From assembly GCA_022828145.1 (NCBI GenBank), contig JAJEJA010000008.1:1-59646 (forward strand): 59,646 nt of DNA. Direction: 5' to 3'. Under the pieces are notes generated by a model. The model was not told where the DNA came from. It was given only the letters and a program-made list of their open reading frames with translations, and searched no databases. A program made the position numbers and the translations under genes. This stretch comes from Candidatus Poribacteria bacterium. Its GTDB lineage: Bacteria; Poribacteria; WGA-4E; WGA-3G. Of the stretch, positions 52,142 through 59,646 are shown piece by piece (position 1 is the first letter of the stretch; every line of letters starts with the position of its first letter).

Positions 52142-53191
52142 CTATCTGTTTTTTCTATGCCATTCCTTAACGGCTTTTGGGATTTCTTGAAGGTTCTCTA
52201 TCGTTGTCTGGAGGGGAATGGCACACTCTGGACCAATCAGAGGCACACCTGCCTCAAGGTTTTTCAGGACCTCTGCATTTACATCTTCAGGGTCTTTGGC
52301 AAAAAGTGTTTCGGGGTTGTTGATATTGCCAACTAATGCAATGCGTTCTTGGATGATGTCCATCGATTCTTGCGGCTCATTTTTGGAGTCGTAATGGAAG
52401 GCTGCCATGCCTGTCTGTGCGATGTATTCCATACGGTCGACAGTCCGTCCACAGATATGTAAGATAAGGGGTATCGGGATCCGCTCTACGAATTCAATGT
52501 GGAGGTCTCGGAGATATCGTTTATAATACTCACCGCTGACAAGGTCGCCTGTTGCGTGGTCTGGAAGGGTGAGTGCATCGGCACCTGCTTCTATTTGCGC
52601 AATGCCGAATTCCACTGTCGCCTCCTTCATTCTGTCTAAGGCGAGCTTAGTTTTACCTGGGTCGTCAAGTGATAGTAGTAGAAACGGCTCCACACCGAAG
52701 CAATGATACCCAAGAGACCAAGGTCCCATCGTCTTACCGATAACAGCGACTTCATCTCCGTATTCCTTTTTCAGGATCTTAATCGCTTCCAGTACACATT
52801 GGGTGTCTGGATGTGTTAGGAAATCTTTCGGAATAGTGATGTCGTCAACGTCTTCCCAGATCGGTTCACGCATTTTGACGGTGGGCCAATTATCCTTCTG
52901 TTCCCACTGTATTTTGCATCCGAGTGCACTCGATTCTTGGATAATTGTGAACACCGGCATAATGGTGTCAAACCCGAGTTCAGTATAACTTGTGGCAGCG
53001 AGTCTTGCCATGAGTTCCGGTTCACGATTTGCCTGTGGAAAAGGCGCGTCAACCAGGTCCATCAGTTCAACGGTAGCAACTGAAGTAGGATTGCAAACAG
53101 GAGTACAGTCAGTCGGTTCGTGGCGGAGAGCTGCTAACACACGTTCACGACCTGTCATAGTTTTGACAGTTTGATCATTATCTGCATGCAT
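52142..53191 (-). CDS. Uroporphyrinogen decarboxylase-family (MtaA/CmuA-like) protein
   Basis: A 349-aa TIM barrel. It has TGRERVLAALRHEPTDCTPV at the amino end and zinc-site-like residues in LILHICGRT and LIGPECAIPLQT, which point to cobamide-dependent methyltransferases (MtaA/CmuA) rather than the haem enzyme. AAGGAAAA precedes the ATG. It follows the CxxC protein gene by 10 nt, third in a leftward operon. Confidence 0.85.
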   Translation of the reverse strand: MHADNDQTVKTMTGRERVLAALRHEPTDCTPVCNPTSVATVELMDLVDAPFPQANREPELMARLAATSYTELGFDTIMPVFTIIQESSALGCKIQWEQKDNWPTVKMREPIWEDVDDITIPKDFLTHPDTQCVLEAIKILKKEYGDEVAVIGKTMGPWSLGYHCFGVEPFLLLSLDDPGKTKLALDRMKEATVEFGIAQIEAGADALTLPDHATGDLVSGEYYKRYLRDLHIEFVERIPIPLILHICGRTVDRMEYIAQTGMAAFHYDSKNEPQESMDIIQERIALVGNINNPETLFAKDPEDVNAEVLKNLEAGVPLIGPECAIPLQTTIENLQEIPKAVKEWHRKNR

Positions 53192-53201
53192 AGTATTTTC
53201 C

Positions 53202-53840
53202 TTATGTTTGCTGACTCGGCGCAGTTAATACACCGCGAGAGGCAGTTGCCTCCTCTTGACGTAAGATAACGCGGACGTTAGGGGCACGGACTAACAGCAG
53301 GCCAACTAATGCATCGTGAGAATGACCACATGAGAAGGCTACCCTATCATCTGAGTTTTCTGCATCGGTATCCATCTCACCCAATTTTTTCAAGCCACCT
53401 GCAATTGCAGTGATCCTTCTTACTGCACTACGTCCCTCTCCGTTTGAACTCACTTTATAGATACCATTTCCGACAGATTCTACAGAAATAGTCAACTGAG
53501 ACTTCTTGTCAAGTATATGTAAAGGACGAGGCTCTACGGGTGAGTCTGATGCCTGTTTGCACGCTTCTAAAAAAACTCTACGGCATGCCGCTTCATGTTT
53601 TTCACCACACGGAAAGCAGAGTAAACCATCAGAAGTTTCCTGCATACCGCCTAAGATGCACATCGACTTCATAACCTCTTGAATACGGTTTATAGCACCA
53701 TCCAATCGGCTATACGTATGTACCCGGTAAACCGCTGTGTCATTCACCTGTTGGCGGTAAAGACCAATGGTAATATCCTTGAAATGTGTGTCAATCGGTA
53801 CAAGCTCAACTCGACGACCGATATTTAAAATGGATGGCAT
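53202..53840 (-). CDS. Unknown protein with Cys-x-x-Cys and Cys-Gly-His motifs
   Basis: A 212-aa protein, not recognised. A first domain (about 1-105) ends in GLLCFPCGEKHEAACRR. A second (about 110-200) contains SVESVGNGIYKVSSNGEG and VAFSCGHSHDALVGLLL. The two Cys/His clusters might bind a metal or haem/corrin ligand. Its position just before the UroD/MtaA-type gene (10 nt) supports a shared corrinoid or metal-related role, which is inference only. No good ribosome site. Confidence 0.6.
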   Translation of the reverse strand: MPSILNIGRRVELVPIDTHFKDITIGLYRQQVNDTAVYRVHTYSRLDGAINRIQEVMKSMCILGGMQETSDGLLCFPCGEKHEAACRRVFLEACKQASDSPVEPRPLHILDKKSQLTISVESVGNGIYKVSSNGEGRSAVRRITAIAGGLKKLGEMDTDAENSDDRVAFSCGHSHDALVGLLLVRAPNVRVILRQEEATASRGVLTAPSQQT

Positions 53841-53860
53841 AATTAACTTAAGTGGCGTAA

Positions 53861-54769
53861 TTAGCGGATGACAAACTTACCGCCATAACTGTTGTAGATA
53901 TACCCGTAAGCTCTTTCCGATACCTTGCGTAGAATACTTGCCCGTTGATTCACCCACGCACCGAAAGAGATACGACGTCTTCCGTAGGGTTTGCTTGTGT
54001 CTTCTATCAGTCCAGTGAAGACATAAGGACGAAGTTTTCCTTTCGGGTCTCGCATAACAATTATGCCGCTATCACCTATAAGTCCGTAGACAGTACCGGT
54101 CTTGTTGTACACTTTTGCAGATGCGGGGATTCGGGTCTTCTTGTAGATGTAATCTCCGTTTGGAAGTTCAAGATAGTACTTCATTTTCTCGTAATACGGA
54201 AGATTCTTGTGCCACAACTGCACATAGAACTTATTCAGGTCCTGAGCACTTGTCTTGTTCCGATAGGTACGGCCGTTCAGTGGAATATATTCAACGATCC
54301 GAGTCTGCTTAAAATAAGGATAATTCGCTTTCAGAATTCTGCTTGCTTTAGTTGGTCCCCCGACTAACCTTATAAAATGGTTCGTTGAACGGTTTGAACT
54401 GAACCTTATCATCTGTCTCAGATGATAGCGATTTGTATTGGTATGTGTCAAACGTTTCTGCTTCACCTCGTGAAAATATACGAGCATGACGAAGTTTTTT
54501 ATTAACGAAGCCGCCATTCTCGGTGTGTCCTCGTTAATTGACACTAATTTTTTGCCTTTTGAGAGATCATAAACAACAAAACTGGTTCTTTCAGTTGCTG
54601 CTAATGGACCGCTGCGACGGAATTTCTTGACAAAATCATCTATATTCTGTTCAAGGGGGGAATCAATTGTAGGATCGTATTTGGCATGTGTTGTTGTAGC
54701 TACACAGAGTAAGACTGCAACTCCACAACAAATCAATAATCCGAAAGGGTTGTAAAGATAGGTTTTCAT
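53861..54769 (-). CDS. Exported serine hydrolase of the class A beta-lactamase fold
   Basis: A 302-aa protein with a signal peptide (LLICCGVAVLLCVATTTHA). Serine-enzyme motifs: S88-L-I-K91, S125-S-N127 (RFSSNRSTNHF) and KTG in VYNKTGTVYG. The Glu166 position of true class A beta-lactamases is not evident, so it is more likely a peptidase or penicillin-binding-type hydrolase. It heads the operon with the CxxC and UroD-family genes (20-nt gap). Confidence 0.8.
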   Translation of the reverse strand: MKTYLYNPFGLLICCGVAVLLCVATTTHAKYDPTIDSPLEQNIDDFVKKFRRSGPLAATERTSFVVYDLSKGKKLVSINEDTPRMAASLIKNFVMLVYFHEVKQKRLTHTNTNRYHLRQMIRFSSNRSTNHFIRLVGGPTKASRILKANYPYFKQTRIVEYIPLNGRTYRNKTSAQDLNKFYVQLWHKNLPYYEKMKYYLELPNGDYIYKKTRIPASAKVYNKTGTVYGLIGDSGIIVMRDPKGKLRPYVFTGLIEDTSKPYGRRRISFGAWVNQRASILRKVSERAYGYIYNSYGGKFVIR

Positions 54770-54864
54770 CAGTATGGTCTTCCTCTTTTTATGTATGGTA
54801 TTCCCAATAGTGGGTATGAATGCTTATAATTGTAAAATTGCTTTAATTTAATCTGACATACGTT

Positions 54865-56382
54865 TTATTTAAGTGGCAACCGATAACAAGCTGCTTCTCG
54901 GCTGTTTCGTACAAGTAAATAATTACCCGCGATCGCAGGGGTATTCCATGTCTGGCCAGTCAAAACTGAAAATTGACTGAGTTCAATGTGTTCCCTTGGA
55001 TTCGGCTCTAACAGTACAACCTTACCTGACTCGGTGAGTACTAATAGCACATCTGAAATCAGAAGCGTCTGACCATGCCCGTAACGTCCTTTTTTCCATT
55101 GTCGACTTCCATCAATAGGATTTATGCATGTGAAGATACCATCATCAAGGGCGTATAAATAATCTTTGTAGTAGATTATCGTTGTGAATTTTGCTTTAAG
55201 ACGGATTGTTTCCCATATTAATTTAACGTTAAGTTTTGGCGATACGTTTCCATTTGTGACTTGAAATAGTTTTGCACCGATTCCGTAAGCTGTTGAGACA
55301 AGGAGTTTGTCCCCAGGAAGAGGGATCGGCTGTGCTGCACACTCTACACTACCAGGCCAAGATTGTTTCCATAGGAGATAACCTGTATCAGGATCATGAG
55401 AAGTGATGAGTCCCTGATCAAATAAAACAACTTGTGCTGTGCCTGCCAATGTTAGAATAATGGGTGAACTATAGGCACTCTGAACTTTATGTCCTGTCCA
55501 AGCGATTTTCCCTGTATCTTTATAGTATGCAACTGCTCCACCTGCACTTACAATAACGAGTTCACCATGAATTAACGGCGAAACACTTACACCCCACGGT
55601 GGTGCTTTGGCATTATTCTCAGCAAAGATGTTTGTAGACCATATCTGTTTTCCAGTTTCAAAATCCAAACAGTTCAGGATTCCTATCCCCCCTACAGTAT
55701 AGACACGATCACCGTCAATAGTAGGTGTTGCTCGTGGACCGAGGCCGCCGGGTAGTGAATAGTATCGTGCGAGGTCTCTGTGTGTCCACTTCTCCTGACC
55801 CGTGTAAAAGTCATAACATACGACTTTTTCCCATTCGTTTTCCTGCTCCTGTGTGATGGCGGAACCGTTGACAATTGCAAAACCTGACCAACCCGCACCG
55901 ACAGGTATACGCCAAACTAATTCAGGTGGGTTGTTCTTCCAATCCGTGTCAAGGTTGATATTGCTTATTATTGCATTCCTATCCGGACCAAGAAATTGTG
56001 GATAATCTGTCAGTAAATTTGCTTCGGGTGTCTGTAAGTTGGACGGACCTATAGTTGTTTTTGTTTCTTTTTGCCAACGCCATTCAAACTTTGGTACAAG
56101 GTCGCCGCTGAATACATCAAAACGGAATAGAACTACAAACAACGAAATAGATATAAGGATTGCACTAAAGGATGTGAATTTTACTCGTAATGTTAAACCA
56201 GAAAAACCGAGTAACCAAACTATCACTAAAAGAAACGTAATTACAAGTATTAGAACCGTAAGGGCAACTTTATTCTGTCGATGCGCCGCATCCAATAACC
56301 ACACGATCCCAATCGCTAAGACGGTGAGGATAACGATGGTGATTAATGGCCACAGACGAATGTTTTTTATACGTGATGTCAT
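54865..56382 (-). CDS. Membrane-anchored PQQ-like beta-propeller protein
   Basis: A 505-aa protein with three amino-terminal spans (about residues 10-30, 37-60, 67-88: LITIVILTVLAIGIVWLL, VALTVLILVITFLLVIVWLL, VKFTSFSAILISISLFVVL). Then comes a propeller of PQQ-type blades (YDFYTGQEKWTHRDL, LDFETGKQIWSTN, GRYGHGQTLLISDVLLVL). No PQQ-binding enzyme residues are obvious; it is BamB-like in design. Promoter at 56429-56458. Confidence 0.85.
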   Translation of the reverse strand: MTSRIKNIRLWPLITIVILTVLAIGIVWLLDAAHRQNKVALTVLILVITFLLVIVWLLGFSGLTLRVKFTSFSAILISISLFVVLFRFDVFSGDLVPKFEWRWQKETKTTIGPSNLQTPEANLLTDYPQFLGPDRNAIISNINLDTDWKNNPPELVWRIPVGAGWSGFAIVNGSAITQEQENEWEKVVCYDFYTGQEKWTHRDLARYYSLPGGLGPRATPTIDGDRVYTVGGIGILNCLDFETGKQIWSTNIFAENNAKAPPWGVSVSPLIHGELVIVSAGGAVAYYKDTGKIAWTGHKVQSAYSSPIILTLAGTAQVVLFDQGLITSHDPDTGYLLWKQSWPGSVECAAQPIPLPGDKLLVSTAYGIGAKLFQVTNGNVSPKLNVKLIWETIRLKAKFTTIIYYKDYLYALDDGIFTCINPIDGSRQWKKGRYGHGQTLLISDVLLVLTESGKVVLLEPNPREHIELSQFSVLTGQTWNTPAIAGNYLLVRNSREAACYRLPLK

Positions 56383-56428
56383 GAAACAGAAAACTTGCCC
56401 TTCCAGTTCAATTACTAACCTAACTTAT

Positions 56429-56458
56429 ATCATAAATTAAATGTGCATTATTTGTCAA
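56429..56458 (-). promoter_or_regulatory. Promoter of the PQQ-propeller gene
   Basis: On the minus strand TTGACA (56458-56453), 18 nt, TATGAT (56434-56429). Confidence 0.6.
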
Positions 56459-56553
56459 GTGTAATTTAGCAAAATTAAAAAGAAATTCAATTCTTAACTA
56501 ATGTAGAGCGTTGTTTATCACAATCGCTAATATCTAAAATAAACAGATATCGC

Positions 56554-56582
56554 TTGATCGCTCGTGCAATAGCTGCTATACT
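56554..56582 (+). promoter_or_regulatory. Promoter of the DUF58 gene
   Basis: TTGATC (56554-56559), 17 nt, TATACT (56577-56582), 41 nt before the start codon. Confidence 0.5.
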
Positions 56583-56623
56583 TCACACTACAATCTGTAT
56601 TTCAAGCAATACCTTCAAAAAAA

Positions 56624-57514
56624 ATGCAAACAATACACAAATATCTTGACCCAGTGGCATTGTCACGTATCGGTGGTATGGAACTCGTTGCCAGACTCGT
56701 AGTAGAGGGGTTTGTCACTGGATTACATAAAAGCCCTTATCAAGGATTTAGCGTTGAATTCGCTGAACATAGACAATACATGCCAGGGGATGAAATTCGT
56801 TATATTGATTGGAAAGTCTACGGAAAATCCGATAGGTTCTATGTTAAGAAATTTGAAGAAGAAACGAACCTACGCGCCTATATCTTGTTAGACACAAGCG
56901 CTTCCATGAACTACAAGCACAATGATAATAACCTAACGAAATTTGAATATGGATGTTATCTTGCAGCAACACTGACGTATCTCATGTTGAAGCAGAGAGA
57001 CTCTGTCGGATTAGCACTCTTTGATACGGATATTACGCAATACATTCCACCGAGAGGTGCTGCAACACATTTACGCGCTATCATGAATGCATTAGAAAAT
57101 GCGACTCCAGGTGAGGAAACCGCGTTAAGCAGCCTTTTCCATGAACTGGCAAAAAGGATAGTGAGACGCGGATTGGTTATTGTGATTTCTGACCTGCTCG
57201 ATGAACCTTCACAAGTTATATCAGCCCTCAAGCATCTACGTCATCAGAAACATGAAGTGATTGTTTTCCACCTACTTGATCATGCAGAGATAACATTCCC
57301 GTATAAGGGGTCTGTTATTTTTCGTGATATGGAAACTGGACAAACACTATCTACACAAGCCGACTCACTGAAATCAGCCTATCTTGAAAAACTGAACGAA
57401 TTTATCCAAAGTTACCGACGCGGCTGTGGAGCAAGTCAGATCGACTATGTACAGATGGATACCACTACTCCATTCGACCATGCCTTATCTGCATATCTCT
57501 CAAAACGGAAATAG
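56624..57514 (+). CDS. DUF58 (VWA-like) protein
   Basis: A 296-aa cytosolic protein. The DUF58 signature EFAEHRQYMPGDEIRYIDWK, VKKFEEETNLRAYILLDTSA is followed by a von Willebrand A-type metal site (DTSASM), with VIVISDLLDEP later. DUF58 proteins normally work with a MoxR-type AAA ATPase and membrane VWA proteins, none of which lie next to it. It ends adjacent to the converging TPR gene with no gap. Confidence 0.9.
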   Translation: MQTIHKYLDPVALSRIGGMELVARLVVEGFVTGLHKSPYQGFSVEFAEHRQYMPGDEIRYIDWKVYGKSDRFYVKKFEEETNLRAYILLDTSASMNYKHNDNNLTKFEYGCYLAATLTYLMLKQRDSVGLALFDTDITQYIPPRGAATHLRAIMNALENATPGEETALSSLFHELAKRIVRRGLVIVISDLLDEPSQVISALKHLRHQKHEVIVFHLLDHAEITFPYKGSVIFRDMETGQTLSTQADSLKSAYLEKLNEFIQSYRRGCGASQIDYVQMDTTTPFDHALSAYLSKRK

Positions 57515-58657
57515 TTAGAACTTGTTCTCACTGCTTTTTGACAATTCCTGTGCTTTATCAAAATCCTTCTTTGCTTCCCCAGGCATACCGATTGCTCGTT
57601 TTGTTGAACCCCGGTTAACATAAGCATCCGTATAATCCGGTCGTAGACGAATCGCTTCATCAAAATCAGCGATCGCTTCCTGATGTTGACCGAGCGCACG
57701 CTTTGATACACCACGATAGTGATATACACCCGCAGAATCTGGTGATAGACGGATGGCTTCATCATAATCAGCAATAGCATCCTCATGCTTTTTTAATGCC
57801 CGCTTTGCATTCGCACGATTATACCATACCTCAGCAAAGTCTGGATTCAAACGAATTGCCTCATCAAAATCTGAAATAGCATCTTCATAATCTTCAAGAA
57901 TAGTCTTCAGCAGACCACGACTATTAAATGCTTCTGAAAATTCAGGATACAACTCTATCGCCTGATCATAAGCAGAGATGGCTTGATCATTCTCCTGCTG
58001 TTCTGCATGGAGAAACCCAATCGAGAAAAACGCACGTGCAATAAGTTCCGGGTTCACATCCTTAGCATTTACGATGGATTGCCATTTCGCAATTGCCTCA
58101 GTATATTTGCCTTCATTCTGCAGTTCATAAGCATCCATTATTGCCCGGTCTTCGGCAGTTAATGTGGACATTTTTAAAATGTCTTGGTATGAAGTCTTTA
58201 GTATTTCAATTTTGTCAGGATTCTTGAAATCTTTGCTTGTTAATTTTGAAATTATACCTTTTATCGTTGTCTGATATTGCGTTATTTCACTTAAGTGTTT
58301 TTTTGCATCATTTGCAGACTTCTCTGCCTCTGAAGCATGCCGCTTTGTTTCATTTACCTGGATTACCAATTGGGATTGTAGTTCGCTGTATTTCTGATAA
58401 ACAAAATAAGCAGCAATACCCGTTCCAATAGGAATAAGTATTGTAAAGAAAAGTAGCACTATCCCTATAAACATCAGCAAGCGATTCATGGAATTCGAAC
58501 GTTCACTTAGATATTGGCTCTTTAGTTCATTGAATTGCTGTTGGATTGATGGCGTGATCGCATTTTGATCTACCCTGTTTTCATCAGAATTGGCATTCAC
58601 TTGATTTACACTTTCTTCATTATTGAGTGTCTTATTCTTTTCGTTCTTCTCTTCCAT
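57515..58657 (-). CDS. Membrane-anchored coiled-coil and TPR protein
   Basis: A 380-aa protein. The ATG at 58657 (MEEKN) has AAGGGAG nine bases upstream; the ATG three codons earlier touches that site. A charged amino end, one span (RLLMFIGIVLLFFTILIPIG, about residue 60-80), a coiled coil (ETKRHASEAEKSANDAKKHL) and five to six TPR units with DFDEAIRLNPDFAEVWYNRA follow (about 210-375). A scaffold role is likely. Confidence 0.85.
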   Translation of the reverse strand: MEEKNEKNKTLNNEESVNQVNANSDENRVDQNAITPSIQQQFNELKSQYLSERSNSMNRLLMFIGIVLLFFTILIPIGTGIAAYFVYQKYSELQSQLVIQVNETKRHASEAEKSANDAKKHLSEITQYQTTIKGIISKLTSKDFKNPDKIEILKTSYQDILKMSTLTAEDRAIMDAYELQNEGKYTEAIAKWQSIVNAKDVNPELIARAFFSIGFLHAEQQENDQAISAYDQAIELYPEFSEAFNSRGLLKTILEDYEDAISDFDEAIRLNPDFAEVWYNRANAKRALKKHEDAIADYDEAIRLSPDSAGVYHYRGVSKRALGQHQEAIADFDEAIRLRPDYTDAYVNRGSTKRAIGMPGEAKKDFDKAQELSKSSENKF

Positions 58658-58784
58658 TTTGTCCATCTCCCTTCGTTAAGAATCGCGAGATACTTCATAA
58701 GATGTATCTGTTAACATTTTGACATTTGAAGGGATTATATCACAAAACTTATTATAGAGTCAAATCCTTACTATCTGCAATCAT

Positions 58785-59646
58785 CTACTTTTCCAATTTA
58801 ATCCTGATCTCGGTATCTACACCCTTTTCAGTGCTACGGACATCTATAGCGATCGGTCCCAATGACTCTAACGGAAAAAGATTTTGCGTAATATGGTCGG
58901 TCATCTTAGAATCCATCTTCTGTCCAGTTAGTGATACTAAGAGTGATATCGTTGGCAAATATCTCCTAATCTCATGAATCAAAACATCCGGTTGTATATA
59001 CGTCTGAACGACATCTTTGTCTTTTGAGAAAACAACATCAGGCAAGGAATCTGCATTGACTGATCTTGTATCCAGAATTGACTCTAATCCAGAGGTTGTT
59101 GTACTGAAGTAAAAATCGTTGTCAACAACTGTATATGCTCCTGTTAGAGACATGAGTAGATTCAGTCGTAGCCGAATAGGTTGTATGCTGATTCCATTAT
59201 ATGATTGCTGTTTAAGAAATTCAACGGGTTTTCCAGCCACCGATATCCCATTCTTTCTCTGCTCATTAATTGCGTCAATAAATCCCGTTTTATGCTTTAT
59301 CGGTATGTGAATTACAATAGACGGTAATCTAAGGAACTCTTCTTTACGAATAGAGATCAGCTCTAAAGTCATTTCTTGTCTGATATGATTAGAGAATCCA
59401 CTATTTGTAGGTTCAGTTTCTATCAGCAAGTAATCATTTAGAGTCTCCCACAGACCATCAATATCCTGTTGTGGATTATAGATGACCAGAGCTGTCTGAT
59501 TAGGTATGACTGCATGTGTCTGTTGTTTATCAGGTTTCGCATGATAAGATTTTCCCGTGTCCCCTACTGTAATATGTGATATGATAGTGCCATCTTCACC
59601 CCTATTTCCAAAAGTAAGATAGTTTGAAGTGTCTGTCGTAGTTGAG
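58785..59646 (-). CDS. Partial protein of unknown function, cut by the window edge
   Basis: The frame stays open to the last base of the window, so the amino end is missing (at least 286 codons). Visible text includes SNYLTFGNRGEDGTIISHIT, AVIPNQTALVIYNPQQDIDG, LWETLNDYLLIETEPTNSG, and the end IDVRSTEKGVDTEIRIKLEK. It resembles large exported proteins of the DUF3352 type in rhythm only; I would not assign it. No transmembrane segment lies in the part present. Confidence 0.6.
   Translation of the reverse strand, partial: STTTDTSNYLTFGNRGEDGTIISHITVGDTGKSYHAKPDKQQTHAVIPNQTALVIYNPQQDIDGLWETLNDYLLIETEPTNSGFSNHIRQEMTLELISIRKEEFLRLPSIVIHIPIKHKTGFIDAINEQRKNGISVAGKPVEFLKQQSYNGISIQPIRLRLNLLMSLTGAYTVVDNDFYFSTTTSGLESILDTRSVNADSLPDVVFSKDKDVVQTYIQPDVLIHEIRRYLPTISLLVSLTGQKMDSKMTDHITQNLFPLESLGPIAIDVRSTEKGVDTEIRIKLEK

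Overview
The window is chromosomal DNA of an uncultured bacterium that looks like Candidatus Poribacteria. This is an inference from style: three separate phytanoyl-CoA dioxygenase (PhyH) proteins, long secreted WD40/TPR proteins, a dockerin plus FlgD-like carboxy terminus on a WD40 protein, a DUF1501/PPC-cytochrome c/Tricorn row, and intergenic spaces crowded with short interspersed repeats. No rRNA and no CRISPR array are present. One tRNA (Leu, anticodon CAA) was found.

Layout. (1) 0.25-1.55 kb: PhyH and queF. (2) About 2.1-14.7 kb: an accessory, defence-like island. It holds two decayed copies of one amino-terminal membrane module, TPR proteins, a frameshifted gene of unknown function, a TIR-like gene overlapping a small partner, a ribbon-helix-helix gene broken by an amber codon, an EcoRI-type adenine methyltransferase overlapping a DUF262-HNH nuclease, a second TIR-like gene and a DUF932 gene. 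Oppositely oriented copies of one MITE-like family lie at both ends. (3) 14.7-15.9 and 18.1-19.9 kb: repeat-rich gene-free DNA around a WD40-cohesin-dockerin-FlgD protein. (4) 19.9-29.8 kb: large, mostly exported proteins (DUF1501, WD40, a double-haem PPC protein, Tricorn protease). (5) 30.2-32.2 kb: an antitoxin/PIN toxin pair followed by an acetate-kinase-type gene. (6) 32.2-39.2 kb: ABC-2 permease, HflX, sugar isomerase, tRNA-Leu, M24 peptidase, PhyH, DUF420. (7) 39.4-48.6 kb: a WD40 protein, then a leftward operon (918-aa unknown, LDH-fold protein, XdhC, small protein, with PhyH close behind), then an orphan MT-A70 methylase. (8) 48.6-59.6 kb: guaB-nuoI, a Gfo/Idh oxidoreductase, a hydrolase/CxxC protein/UroD operon, a PQQ propeller, DUF58, a TPR protein, and a truncated gene at the edge.

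Many genes carry textbook sigma70-type promoters (TTGACA, 17-18 nt, TATAAT or TACAAT), and several true starts are fixed by a strong Shine-Dalgarno sequence a few codons inside the longest reading frame. At least five families of short inverted-repeat elements are interspersed and partly nested between genes. In one case, at the Tricorn gene, a repeat appears to supply a promoter.

The best candidates for an undescribed system are the TIR-like gene plus its overlapping 163-aa partner (with the frameshifted gene just upstream) at 6.1-8.4 kb, and the methyltransferase / DUF262-HNH / TIR-like cluster at 10.8-13.4 kb.
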